Assembly: GCF_003443735.1 (NCBI RefSeq)
Contig: NZ_CP031969.1
Span: forward strand, 8,928,001 to 8,992,000
From: Streptomyces sp. CC0208
Lineage (GTDB): Bacteria; Actinomycetota; Actinomycetes; Streptomycetales; Streptomycetaceae
Length of the DNA: 64,000 nucleotides
Direction: 5' to 3'
Below are positions 28,096-35,676 of this stretch, piece by piece. Each line of letters begins with the position of its first letter. Positions within the stretch are counted from its first letter, which is position 1. Both the position numbers and the translations under genes were made by a program. Under the pieces are notes generated by a model that saw nothing but the letters and a program-made list of their open reading frames with translations, made no database searches and had not been told where the DNA came from.

Positions 28096-28863
28096 ATGCG
28101 GGTGACGATCGCGGGCTCGGGCGACGCGTTCGGCAGCGGCGGCCGTTTCCAGGCCTGCACACACATCGCACCGTCACACGCCCCGGCGATCCTCATCGAC
28201 TGTGGAACGACATCGTTGACCGCGCTCCGTAGCCTCGACCTGGACCCAGGGGAGGTCACCCTGGTCGCCGTCACCCACCTGCACGGCGACCATTTCGGCG
28301 GCCTCCCTTTCCTGGTCCTCGACGGCCAGTTTCGCCGCCGGACCACCGATCTACGGATCATCGGCCCACCCGGCACCCGCCGACGTCTCACCGAAACGAT
28401 GGAAGCCCTCTTCCCCGGCTCCTCCACCGTCACCCGGCGCTTCACGACCGTCGTCGACGAGATCGCACCCGACGAGACACTGTCGGTGCCGTCCCACGGC
28501 CTGCACATCGAGGCCCACCCCGCCGACCACTCAGCAGGCGCCCCGGCACTCTCCCTCCGACTCACCCTCGCCAACCGAACTCTGGCCTTCTCCGGCGACA
28601 CAGCCTGGACCCCCACGCTGCCCGAGGTGGCAGCGGACTCCGACCTGTTCCTCTGCGAGGGCTACACCTGGGGCCGGAAAGTACCCGGCCACATGGAGGT
28701 CACGGACCTCGTCAACAACCGCGAAACGCTGAACACCACCCGACTTCTCCTCACCCACCCTTCACCCGGCGTCCTCGACCAACAGGCAACGCTGCCCTTC
28801 GAACTGGCCTCAGACGGAACAACCGTCGACATCCCGGACTCGCCCCCGCCCCCTGATGGATAG
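28096..28863 (+). CDS. MBL-fold metallohydrolase (RNase Z/PhnP-like), not part of the known php set
   Basis: 255-aa metallo-beta-lactamase-fold hydrolase. The dinuclear metal motif is TLVAVTHLHGDHFGG (HxHxDH), with further ligands in HPADHS, FSGDTAW and LLLTHP. Size and layout resemble small RNase Z/PhnP-type phosphodiesterases. GAGGAG lies just before the ATG, 9 bp after phpJ, so it is the last gene of the php-like operon. I do not know it as a component of the phosphinothricin pathway. It could hydrolyse a CMP-linked intermediate or product, by analogy with PhnP in phosphonate catabolism. That role is speculation. Confidence 0.82.
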   Translation: MRVTIAGSGDAFGSGGRFQACTHIAPSHAPAILIDCGTTSLTALRSLDLDPGEVTLVAVTHLHGDHFGGLPFLVLDGQFRRRTTDLRIIGPPGTRRRLTETMEALFPGSSTVTRRFTTVVDEIAPDETLSVPSHGLHIEAHPADHSAGAPALSLRLTLANRTLAFSGDTAWTPTLPEVAADSDLFLCEGYTWGRKVPGHMEVTDLVNNRETLNTTRLLLTHPSPGVLDQQATLPFELASDGTTVDIPDSPPPPDG

Positions 28864-28877
28864 ATGCCCGCTCAACT

Positions 28878-28892
28878 GTCTACGATGTATAC
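28878..28892. promoter_or_regulatory. 15-bp palindromic operator, TetR autoregulation copy
   Basis: GTCTACGATGTATAC fits GTATAC-N3-GTATAC at 11 of 12 specified positions and abuts the ATG of the TetR gene (28893). Bound repressor would cover the start of a leaderless transcript. This is the third copy in the window and the one that ties the palindrome to the TetR protein. Confidence 0.6.
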
Positions 28893-29444
28893 ATGCCCGT
28901 AACAAGGACCACCCCACCAGGCCGCCAACCTCTGGCCCGCACCCGCATCCTCGATGCGACCTGGGCACTGGCGGCCGAACGCGGACTGGCAGCAGTGACC
29001 ATGCGGGCCGTCGCTGAACGCCTGGGAGTCACCCCCATGGCGCTCTACCGGCACATCGGCGACAAACAAGGACTCCTGGACGGCCTGGTGGAACGCCTCC
29101 TGGGGGAAATCCCCTTGCCGGACCCTGAGTTGCCCTGGCCCGACCGGCTGGAGCAGCTCGCCCAGGGAATGCGCGCCGTCGCGCGAGCCCACCCGGACCT
29201 GTTCCCGCTGCTGTTCGAACGCTCCGCGACCACTGAGGCCGCACGGCGCCCACGAGACGCCGCTTACAGCGCCCTGCGCGAAGCGGGCCTCAAAGAAGCA
29301 GACGTCGAACGAGCCGAGCGAATGCTGTCGACCTTCATCCTGGGCTTCGCCTGCTCCGAGGCAGCCGGCCGCTTCGCACACGTAGATGCTGACACTGAGT
29401 TCACCTACGCTACCGAGGCCCTGCGCAGGGTGTTCGTCAGCTGA
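28893..29444 (+). CDS. TetR-family transcriptional regulator
   Basis: 183-aa TetR regulator. The N-terminal helix-turn-helix reads RILDATWALAAERGLAAVTM followed by RAVAERLGVTPMALYRHIGDK. The C-terminal ligand domain is short and of the TetR_C type. No ribosome site is visible and the operator palindrome lies directly before the ATG, so a leaderless mRNA is likely. It closes the right end of the phosphinate cluster. Shared palindromes suggest it controls itself, the ABC exporter 24 kb away and the LysR gene, possibly released by the pathway product. Confidence 0.9.
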   Translation: MPVTRTTPPGRQPLARTRILDATWALAAERGLAAVTMRAVAERLGVTPMALYRHIGDKQGLLDGLVERLLGEIPLPDPELPWPDRLEQLAQGMRAVARAHPDLFPLLFERSATTEAARRPRDAAYSALREAGLKEADVERAERMLSTFILGFACSEAAGRFAHVDADTEFTYATEALRRVFVS

Positions 29445-29493
29445 AGGCCTCTGAACCTCGAGCGGCGCCCCTAGGGGATGCGGTGCTCGGGGG

Positions 29494-30246
29494 TCAGCCC
29501 TGTGAGTCCACGAGCCGTCGCCATGTCTGGTTGCCCACGATGCCGTCCGCCGTGAGACCGTTGTTCGTCTGGAACCACCGCGCCGCCGCCGCGCTGTGAG
29601 GGCCGAACTTGCCGTCGACGTCCAGCGGTGGACTCCAGCCGAGTTCGTTCAGCCGCCGTTGGATGTTCTTCACGCCTTCCGCGACCGTCCCCGTCTTGGC
29701 GAAGGGCTGGTCGGCTTCCAGGCGTTCCTCGCGGCTCGGATGGTCGGTCAACCATTGCGCCAGGTCATCGGGTAGATCGTCCGGCCCGTGCTCCTCGCCG
29801 CTGCGCCATCCCTCCACTCGCTGGATCTCCTGGGCGAAGACGGTCCTCTGGTTGTCGTCGAGTTCGGCGAGTGTGGTGTCGGTGCTGACCTGCAAGGCGT
29901 CGGCGATGCGTTGTGCGTATGCCTGGGGGTCGTTCGCGCCGTGCCCGGCGGGAGCGTAGGCCCGCATCACGTCGAGCACCGTCTTGCCGCCGCGGTGTTC
30001 GAGGTATCGGCGGACGGCAGTGAAACCCGTGGCCTCGTCCGGGAAGATGGCGAATATGTCGTTGTGCTTTCCGGCGTAGGCGCCGTATTGCTCGGCCTCG
30101 CCGGAGCTGATGATGTTCCCCGGATTCTGGTCGTTCCACGACGCGGTCCCGCCGGTGCGCGTCACTTCCTCGAAAAAGACATGGTCGATGCCGAGGATGC
30201 TGATGACGTCGCCCGGTTCCACGTCGGATACGTCGGTCCAGCCCAT
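29494..30246 (-). CDS. Phage-like lysozyme-type domain plus peptidoglycan-binding domain protein
   Basis: 250-aa protein without signal peptide or membrane segment. Residues about 35-120 (SWNDQNPGNIISSGEAEQYG, IFAIFPDEATGFTAVRRYLE, AYAPAGHGANDPQAYAQRIA) resemble the lysozyme-like domain found in phage structural or tail-associated proteins. Residues about 180-250 (NIQRRLNELGWSPPLDVDGK, then FGPHSAAAARWFQ) form a PG_binding_1 domain. GGAGGA precedes the ATG. Last gene of a leftward operon of cell-wall-active proteins. Because it lacks a secretion signal it may be delivered by a particle or lysis rather than the Sec/Tat route (inference). Confidence 0.72.
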   Translation of the reverse strand: MGWTDVSDVEPGDVISILGIDHVFFEEVTRTGGTASWNDQNPGNIISSGEAEQYGAYAGKHNDIFAIFPDEATGFTAVRRYLEHRGGKTVLDVMRAYAPAGHGANDPQAYAQRIADALQVSTDTTLAELDDNQRTVFAQEIQRVEGWRSGEEHGPDDLPDDLAQWLTDHPSREERLEADQPFAKTGTVAEGVKNIQRRLNELGWSPPLDVDGKFGPHSAAAARWFQTNNGLTADGIVGNQTWRRLVDSQG

Positions 30247-30266
30247 GGTGTCCTCCCGATGGAAAG

Positions 30267-30335
30267 TCAGATGCGGCGCGGGGCGCGCTCGACCCGGATT
30301 CCGGAGCGGGGCAGCAGGTCGAAGGCGACGCCCAT
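30267..30335 (-). CDS. Possible 22-aa ORF coupled to the upstream 16-aa ORF
   Basis: MGVAFDLLPRSGIRVERAPR plus RI. Its ATG overlaps the stop of the 16-aa frame as TGATG. It lies between two cell-wall genes of the same operon and is followed by GGAGGA of the next gene. It could instead be the 3' part of one roughly 40-residue protein split by a one-base shift. No function recognised. Confidence 0.3.
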   Translation of the reverse strand: MGVAFDLLPRSGIRVERAPRRI

Positions 30336-30385
30336 CAGGGTCTCGCCGGCTGCGCGGGCGCCCGGTAGGGGTTGTGGTGCGCCAT
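30335..30385 (-). CDS. Possible 16-aa ORF with a strong ribosome site
   Basis: AAGGAGG sits 5 nt before ATG, an ideal ribosome site, but the frame encodes only MAHHNPYRAPAQPARP. It lies 20 bp after the M23 peptidase gene. The strength of the site makes translation initiation likely. The peptide may be a leader, or the 5' part of a frameshifted small protein continued by the next frame. Confidence 0.35.
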   Translation of the reverse strand: MAHHNPYRAPAQPARP

Positions 30386-30405
30386 CGCGTTCCTCCTTGG
30401 ACCGC

Positions 30406-31086
30406 TCACCAGTTGGGCTTCGCGACGCTGCCGTAGGACCAACTGGAGCCCTTCGACATCTCGAAGTGCAGATGCGGTCCCGTCGCGTTGCCCGTGGCGC
30501 CGACCTTGCCGAGCTGCTGTCCGGCGGTGACCTTCTGACCGTCCTTCACCTGGCGCTGTGAGAGATGGCAGTAGGTGTAGACATGGCCGTTGTCGGCGTG
30601 CAGGCCGATCCACTGGCCGTAGGCCCCGCCGTTGCCGTTCGACCAGGCGACAGTGCCGTTGCGCACGGCGACCACGGGCACGCCCGTGTCGGCGGCGAAG
30701 TCCTCGCCCGTGTGGCGGCCGAAGCCGTCGGGCTTCCAGGCGTAGGGGCCGCGTGCGAAGAACGCGAAGGTCACCTTGTGGTGCGGTACGGGAGAAGGGA
30801 CCCGCCGCTTTCCGCCGGGGCGTGCGGCGTGGGCGCAGTTGACGGCGAAGTGGGCGTGGTGGCCGAGGGTGGTGAGGGAGGTGCAGCCGGGGATGCCGTC
30901 GGCGTCGTGGCCGGTGAAGCCCTGGGCGCGTTGTTCGGCGCGGTAGGCGGCCTTGGTCTGTTCGCCGAAGAAGCCGGTGGGGCCGCCGGGGATGGGGTGG
31001 CCGCGGGCGATCAGGGCCTTCTGTACGGTTCGGATGTCCTCGTTGGTCTCACCGAACCGGACTCTGGACAGCGCGACGGTGACCAT
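30406..31086 (-). CDS. Peptidoglycan-binding plus M23 (LytM-type) endopeptidase-like protein
   Basis: 226-aa protein without signal peptide. Residues 10-75 form a peptidoglycan-binding-like region (FGETNEDIRTVQKALIARGH). Residues about 105-226 form an M23 zinc endopeptidase domain with GRHTGEDFAADTGVPVVAVR, carrying the His and Asp ligands, and GNATGPHLHFEM with the HxH motif. This set cleaves peptide cross-bridges in peptidoglycan. It resembles phage endolysins or tail lysins more than secreted autolysins because no export signal is present. Confidence 0.82.
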   Translation of the reverse strand: MVTVALSRVRFGETNEDIRTVQKALIARGHPIPGGPTGFFGEQTKAAYRAEQRAQGFTGHDADGIPGCTSLTTLGHHAHFAVNCAHAARPGGKRRVPSPVPHHKVTFAFFARGPYAWKPDGFGRHTGEDFAADTGVPVVAVRNGTVAWSNGNGGAYGQWIGLHADNGHVYTYCHLSQRQVKDGQKVTAGQQLGKVGATGNATGPHLHFEMSKGSSWSYGSVAKPNW

Positions 31087-31110
31087 GACGGCTCGCCTCC
31101 TTTCGTGCCG

Positions 31111-32640
31111 TCAGCCCCAGGGGGTGACGGTGAGCCGGATCCGCGCGTCCGCCCCGAGGATCGGGGCGGCGGTGGCGGGCAGTTCGATGTGGTGGACCCA
31201 GACACCGTCAGCGGGGTTCTCGTCGCCGAGGGTGCTGCTGCCGCCGTCGGGCCGGTAGTCGCTGATCGGCCCCTTGATGGTCGAGTTCCAGGTGGCCCGG
31301 AGCACGGGCATGGCGGCCGGGTCGTCGCCACCCCCCACGTCGACGACGAGAATGTCGTCGAAGTCGGCGGTCTGCTCAAGGTGGTCGTTGAAGCTCAGCA
31401 GCCCGTCATGACGGTGCAGCGACAGGATGCGCAGGTGCAGCGCGTACCGCATGGTGCCCGAACCGCCGGTCCGCAGGCCGCTGTTGAGGAAGGTGTCCAC
31501 CAACGGGACGCACGTCTCGCCGTCGTCGGTACCCGTCGGGCTCTCGGACAACTGGATGGGGCACCACTGGGCGCTGATCCGTTCGTGCGTGACGATCTGC
31601 AGGCCGCGCACCGACAGACGCACCTCTGCCTGCCAGGTCGTGTTGTCGCGTTCCGGCAGGTGGAAGTCGACGAGTTCCGCATCCACCTCGCAGTCCCCGA
31701 ACAGGAAGCGCCGCAGGTTCTGGTAGCCCTCTTCGGAGTTGACGAGTCCGTAGGATCCGCTGTGGCTGCGGTGCACATGTGCCTGGTGTGCGCCGGGGAC
31801 GTAGGCGTTGTCGATCTGCACCAGACCGTCGCTACGGGGCCCGACCGTGGCGGACGACAGACCGTGCGCCACCTCGTAGTCGGTCGGGTCGGTGCCGATC
31901 AGGCAGAAGACCCGGCCGAGCGGGAAGGCGAACGGCCGGTCGGGCGGCATCGCGCGGGCGTCCCAGGACTGCGGCGGTCCGTCGGGATCGGTGAGCGCCT
32001 TCGGAGTGAGGTAGTGGTACATCCGTTCCGGACCGAAGATGTCCGCGCCATTGATGCCGGTGACGTCACGCAGTCGCTCCAGTACGCCGAAGCCGACGTC
32101 GAAGGCGATGCCGCCGTGGGGGGTGCCGTAAGTGAACAGCTTGCCCACGTAGTCGGCCGGATCATGGCCGAGATCCGGGATGATCTTCTGGATCAGGCAG
32201 CGGCACACCAGCCCGCCCATGGAGTGGGCGACCAGGTGGACCCCGGGTGCCCCGGACTTCTCCTTGAGGGTCTCGATCAGGGTCAGCAGGTCCTGCGCGG
32301 CGGTCTCCAGCCGGAACTCGTGAGGGCCTACTCCCCAGGTGCTCGCGGATGTGTCGTAGAAGCGGTGAATCCAGATGGAGTCCGGTGGAATCGTCTCGTG
32401 GGTGGCCAGGTAGAGCTCCTGGCCACCGTCCACGAGGATGTGATAGCCCTCGTCCAGATGCAGCCGCAGCAGGGGGCTCTCGAACTGATAGAAGGACGGT
32501 TCGTCGTCCGCTCCGATACGGATGTGAGTGGAGCCCTCGTTGAACCCGTAGAAGGGGTCCGTCACGGCCTTGTCGATGCCGGCGGTGTTGCCGGCGTATC
32601 CCCGGACATAGACGATGGGCAGTTTCGCGGCCGGTGCCAT
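31111..32640 (-). CDS. Lipase/PGAP1-like alpha/beta hydrolase with C-terminal beta-rich region
   Basis: 509-aa protein. IVYVRGYAGN is followed by the nucleophile elbow VHLVAHSMGGLVCR and by YGTPHGG, typical of PGAP1-like or triacylglycerol lipases. A roughly 150-residue beta-rich C-terminal part of unknown function follows (SVRGLQIVTHERISAQW and IVVDVGGG-like strands). ATG at 32640 has GGAGG five nt upstream; a longer frame opening at 32757 lacks a site. No signal peptide is seen. In this operon it would provide a membrane-lipid-cleaving activity next to three cell-wall hydrolases. Confidence 0.75.
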   Translation of the reverse strand: MAPAAKLPIVYVRGYAGNTAGIDKAVTDPFYGFNEGSTHIRIGADDEPSFYQFESPLLRLHLDEGYHILVDGGQELYLATHETIPPDSIWIHRFYDTSASTWGVGPHEFRLETAAQDLLTLIETLKEKSGAPGVHLVAHSMGGLVCRCLIQKIIPDLGHDPADYVGKLFTYGTPHGGIAFDVGFGVLERLRDVTGINGADIFGPERMYHYLTPKALTDPDGPPQSWDARAMPPDRPFAFPLGRVFCLIGTDPTDYEVAHGLSSATVGPRSDGLVQIDNAYVPGAHQAHVHRSHSGSYGLVNSEEGYQNLRRFLFGDCEVDAELVDFHLPERDNTTWQAEVRLSVRGLQIVTHERISAQWCPIQLSESPTGTDDGETCVPLVDTFLNSGLRTGGSGTMRYALHLRILSLHRHDGLLSFNDHLEQTADFDDILVVDVGGGDDPAAMPVLRATWNSTIKGPISDYRPDGGSSTLGDENPADGVWVHHIELPATAAPILGADARIRLTVTPWG

Positions 32641-32653
32641 GCCGTCCTCCAGA

Positions 32654-33334
32654 TCAGCATTCACCCACGCCCGGAAGCCACGCGGCGGGGTGGTCGATGA
32701 AGATGTTGGACACGTATCCGCCGAGCAGGGGGACGAAGGACCAGGCATCGTTGGCATGGCCCGCGGTGCTGACCGTGTCCCCCCTTGTCTGGCACTGCAC
32801 CCTCACCTGTGTCGGGCCGGGCAGCACGGTCACGACCGGGGCGTCGAGGCGGGGCTCCGCCCGGACGTTGACTCCGGTGCCCCAGGTGACGAAGTCGGTG
32901 GTCGGGACGACACCCCCGCCGTCCGGCGGCTCCCCGAGAACGGGCAGCTCCCAGTTCTGTGGGTCGTCGCAGAGCGGATCGGCCACCACCGACAGGTGGA
33001 AGTGTTTCTCGTGCGGGTTGGCCCCGTCGTACGGTCCCCACTGCCAGTCGTTGCGGGTGGCGATCCGACGGTTGGCTATGACGTACTTGATCCGCGGGTC
33101 GCGGCTGTCCAGCAGCTGGTCGGCGACCTCCTGGATGTCGAGGCCGTGGGCCGGGTCGTGGGTGAAGTCGCGCGCGGTGACGATCCCGGGCCCGTACCAG
33201 GGATTGTGGTCGCTGTCGCGTGTCTGGTGGGCGGCGTCGCCGATCCCGCCGTCGGAGAGTTTGCTGCGTTCCGGAAAGCGGGCGTCGATCTGATGCAGAA
33301 GGGTCTCCAGGCTGACTGCCACGCGCCACGACAT
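32654..33334 (-). CDS. M15/endolysin-like peptidase with SH3b-like C-terminal domain
   Basis: 226-aa protein. The N-terminal half has zinc-peptidase features of the M15/D-Ala-D-Ala carboxypeptidase type as found in phage endolysins (RDSDHNPWYGPGIVTARDFT, KHFHLSVVADP). The C-terminal half (TWGTGVNVRAEPRLDAPVVT to YVSNIFID) is an SH3b-like wall-binding domain. ATG at 33334 has GGAGG five nt upstream. It sits between the lipase and a hypothetical gene and lacks a signal peptide, like its neighbours. Confidence 0.75.
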   Translation of the reverse strand: MSWRVAVSLETLLHQIDARFPERSKLSDGGIGDAAHQTRDSDHNPWYGPGIVTARDFTHDPAHGLDIQEVADQLLDSRDPRIKYVIANRRIATRNDWQWGPYDGANPHEKHFHLSVVADPLCDDPQNWELPVLGEPPDGGGVVPTTDFVTWGTGVNVRAEPRLDAPVVTVLPGPTQVRVQCQTRGDTVSTAGHANDAWSFVPLLGGYVSNIFIDHPAAWLPGVGEC

Positions 33335-33359
33335 GATGACCTCCGAGTGGAGTCGGTGT

Positions 33360-33839
33360 TCAGTCGACGTGGTACTGGACGTAGTAGTACGAGCGTTCCT
33401 CCTCGGAGTGGGCGAGCTTCGAGAGGCTGCCGCCGCCCTGCTCGTCCTCGCTGATGGTGACGGAGCGCAGCAGATCGTCGGCCGAGACGTCGTCCTGGTC
33501 CCACGCGAACACCTCCTGGGAACCGTCCGCCGTGAGCTGGATCCCGAGGGGGATCTGTGCGCCGGCGGCGGCGGAGAACGTCGAGTCACCCGGCCACACC
33601 GCGTGGTCCGCTCCGGCATGGGGATCGGTGGTGACGTACAGATCGGCCGGCTCCTCGTCGAGGGCGGACTGGATCGTCTGGCCCACGTCCTGGTTGCCGG
33701 TCAGTTGCCGCACGAGAGCGGTGCCCGGCAGGTTGGAGACCGGTTGCAGAACGCTGTCGATCACTCCCGAGAGGGGGAAGCCGGTCGAGGTCGACCGCCT
33801 CAGGCGCACGATCTCGTCGATGGTCGACGTGGCGGTCAT
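33360..33839 (-). CDS. Uncharacterised 159-aa protein
   Basis: Soluble acidic protein with no domain I recognise. The N terminus is helical (STIDEIVRLRRSTSTGFPLS). A beta-rich middle follows (ADLYVTTDPHAGADHAVWPG, IPLGIQLTADGSQEVFAW), and the C-terminal tail is tyrosine-rich (RSYYYVQYHVD). It is the first structural gene after the SARP regulator and is probably co-transcribed with the lysin and lipase genes. It might be a structural or adaptor component; there is no direct evidence. Confidence 0.6.
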   Translation of the reverse strand: MTATSTIDEIVRLRRSTSTGFPLSGVIDSVLQPVSNLPGTALVRQLTGNQDVGQTIQSALDEEPADLYVTTDPHAGADHAVWPGDSTFSAAAGAQIPLGIQLTADGSQEVFAWDQDDVSADDLLRSVTISEDEQGGGSLSKLAHSEEERSYYYVQYHVD

Positions 33840-33946
33840 GTCGTCCTCCGTTCGCGTCGACGGTCCCGCGAACGAGGCTACGAACGACGCGTCAGCGCGC
33901 TGTCAGCCTGTCGTCAGTCTCCCGTCATCGCCCTCGCGTCTTTTCC

Positions 33947-34660
33947 TCACCGGAAGAGGACGATCCCGTGCTGAGCCAGCATCCGCGTGAACTGGGGGGA
34001 CGGTTCGACGCCCAGTTCCTTGCGCAGCAGCTGTCGGAACGAGCGGTATTGACGGACCGCCTCGATGAGATTGCCCTCCGCGAGGTGCGCCGCCACCGCG
34101 GCCCGGTGCGCGCTCTCCCGCAGCGGCTCCGAGCGTACGCTCGCCCACGCCGCCTCCAGAGCCAACGCCGACTTGCCCTCCCGTACGAGGGTCTCGGCCA
34201 GGGCGTCGAGCGCATGCAGACGCAACTGCCGCAGGCGTTCGCGCTCCAGCAGCACCCACTCCTCGTCCCAGCCGGGCAGCAGCTCCTCCGTGCCGACAAG
34301 TCCCGGCGGGAGCCGGGCGTCGAACGGGCGGGCGCAGCCCTGCACGACATCGAATGCCGTCTCGATCAAGGTGTGTACGTCGACATGCAGGGCTGTCCCG
34401 GTCGACAGTGAGTCTCCGCTGCACCGGATCAGTGCCTGATCACAGCGGGGCAGCTTCCACAGAGTGGTGCGCAGACTGCCCCTGGCATGGTCTTCCGTGA
34501 CCTCTGGCCACAGCGTCCCGGCCAGCACAGTGCGCGACACACGCCGGTGCAGTCCGACGAACGCCAGCAAACGCTGGCCGTTGCGGCTCAGTTCGACAGG
34601 CTTGGCGTCATACTCAAGCCGGAACTGGCCGAGCAGACGCAAAAGGGGAGGGGACGTCAC
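33947..34660 (-). CDS. SARP/BTAD-type transcriptional regulator
   Basis: About 237-aa regulator of the AfsR/DnrI/SARP class. A winged-helix N-terminal domain (LLRLLGQFRLEYDAKPVELS, then SRTVLAGTLWPEVTEDHARG) is followed by a bacterial transcriptional activation domain of TPR-like helices (EWVLLERERLRQLRLHALDA, SEPLRESAHRAAVAAHLAEG). GTG at 34660 is proposed because GAGG lies 8 nt upstream and the domain starts at once; ATG at 34747 is an alternative. It precedes the lysin/lipase operon on the same strand and is the likely activator. No nucleotide-binding STAND domain is attached. Confidence 0.85.
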   Translation of the reverse strand: MTSPPLLRLLGQFRLEYDAKPVELSRNGQRLLAFVGLHRRVSRTVLAGTLWPEVTEDHARGSLRTTLWKLPRCDQALIRCSGDSLSTGTALHVDVHTLIETAFDVVQGCARPFDARLPPGLVGTEELLPGWDEEWVLLERERLRQLRLHALDALAETLVREGKSALALEAAWASVRSEPLRESAHRAAVAAHLAEGNLIEAVRQYRSFRQLLRKELGVEPSPQFTRMLAQHGIVLFR

Positions 34661-35032
34661 CTTGATCGCCTCGCTCGCCGTGGCCGGGCAGCCTCTTGGG
34701 AACCCTCGCCATAATTTCAGCCGGTGCGACCAGACCATGCAACTCATGCACCAGCGCGTCGATTAGAGCGTAAACCGTTGAACAGTCATCTCAATTGGTT
34801 GCCACTGAAACTATGGCCGACGAACAACTCGGAATTGCGGGTTTGCGGACCGACGGGCCCGGGATCAGACTCGATACAAGGGGCGGTGACAGGTTTCAAG
34901 GCTAGGTGTCATCCGGGTGCGAAAGCGGCTTTCCGTGCTACGAGTCCGGGGGTGTCGCGCCGGACTCCCCGCATGGGGCTGCTCACTCGGTGCGGAATCT
35001 CAAGAACCATTCGGAAAGCCTGGTGAGCAGTC
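34661..35032. promoter_or_regulatory. Divergent intergenic region between SARP and LGFP-repeat genes
   Basis: This 372-bp gap is markedly A/T-richer than its flanks (for example 34765-34850). It must hold the promoters for the SARP gene and the rightward LGFP gene. I see no clean heptameric repeats of the SARP type and no supported gene. The stretch after 34900 has no features I can name. Confidence 0.4.
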
Positions 35033-35560
35033 ATGACAGCGATAGACGACAAGTGGACCCAGGTGGCGTGGATCGGCGCGCCGGTGGATGCCGGAGGCGG
35101 TTCGGCGGAGATGCCCGAGCCCGACGGCCGCGGCCGATCCCGCGACTACCAGAACGGCTCGATCTTCTGGTCGCCGCAGACCGGAGCCCACGAGGTCCAC
35201 GGCAGTATTCGGGTCTGCTACGCGCGGCTCGGCGGGACGCGTGGATTCCTCGGCTACCCCGTGACCGACGAGACGGGCACCCCTGACGGCGTCGGCCGCT
35301 ACAACCATTTCGAGGGCGGCTCCGTCTACTGGACGCCGGCGACGGACTCGCACGAAGTCCACGGTGCCATACGGGACCTGTGGGCGAGCATGGGCTGGGA
35401 ACGCAGCTACCTCGGCTACCCGGTCTCCGACGAGAGCGGCTCACAGCAGTCCCGCTACAGCCTCTTCCAGCACGGGCGTATCTCCTGGACGCCGTCAGGT
35501 GGAGCCGTAGCCGTACAGAGTCAGTCCTACGGTGACGACAACGTGGGAGAAGCCGTCTGA
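35033..35560 (+). CDS. LGFP-repeat protein
   Basis: 175-aa protein made of about three LGFP-type repeats (W-x-G-x-P...G, ending in LGGTRGFLGYPVTDETGTPD, then MGWERSYLGYPVSDESGSQQ). Each contains a beta segment such as FEGGSVYWTPATDSHEVHGA. LGFP repeats bind cell-wall polymers in actinobacterial surface proteins and lysins. No signal peptide is visible, so the protein may act with the neighbouring lysins as a wall-targeting module. Confidence 0.82.
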   Translation: MTAIDDKWTQVAWIGAPVDAGGGSAEMPEPDGRGRSRDYQNGSIFWSPQTGAHEVHGSIRVCYARLGGTRGFLGYPVTDETGTPDGVGRYNHFEGGSVYWTPATDSHEVHGAIRDLWASMGWERSYLGYPVSDESGSQQSRYSLFQHGRISWTPSGGAVAVQSQSYGDDNVGEAV

Positions 35561-35676
35561 GGAGGAGTCGTCCGAGGACATGGCCGTCCAAGGCGATGAC
35601 GCGGTGCGGCCGCCGCCCGAATCCTCGATGACCGGGCCGGTCGGCGACCGTCGCGCTCGCGTGCCGAGCGTCCGCG

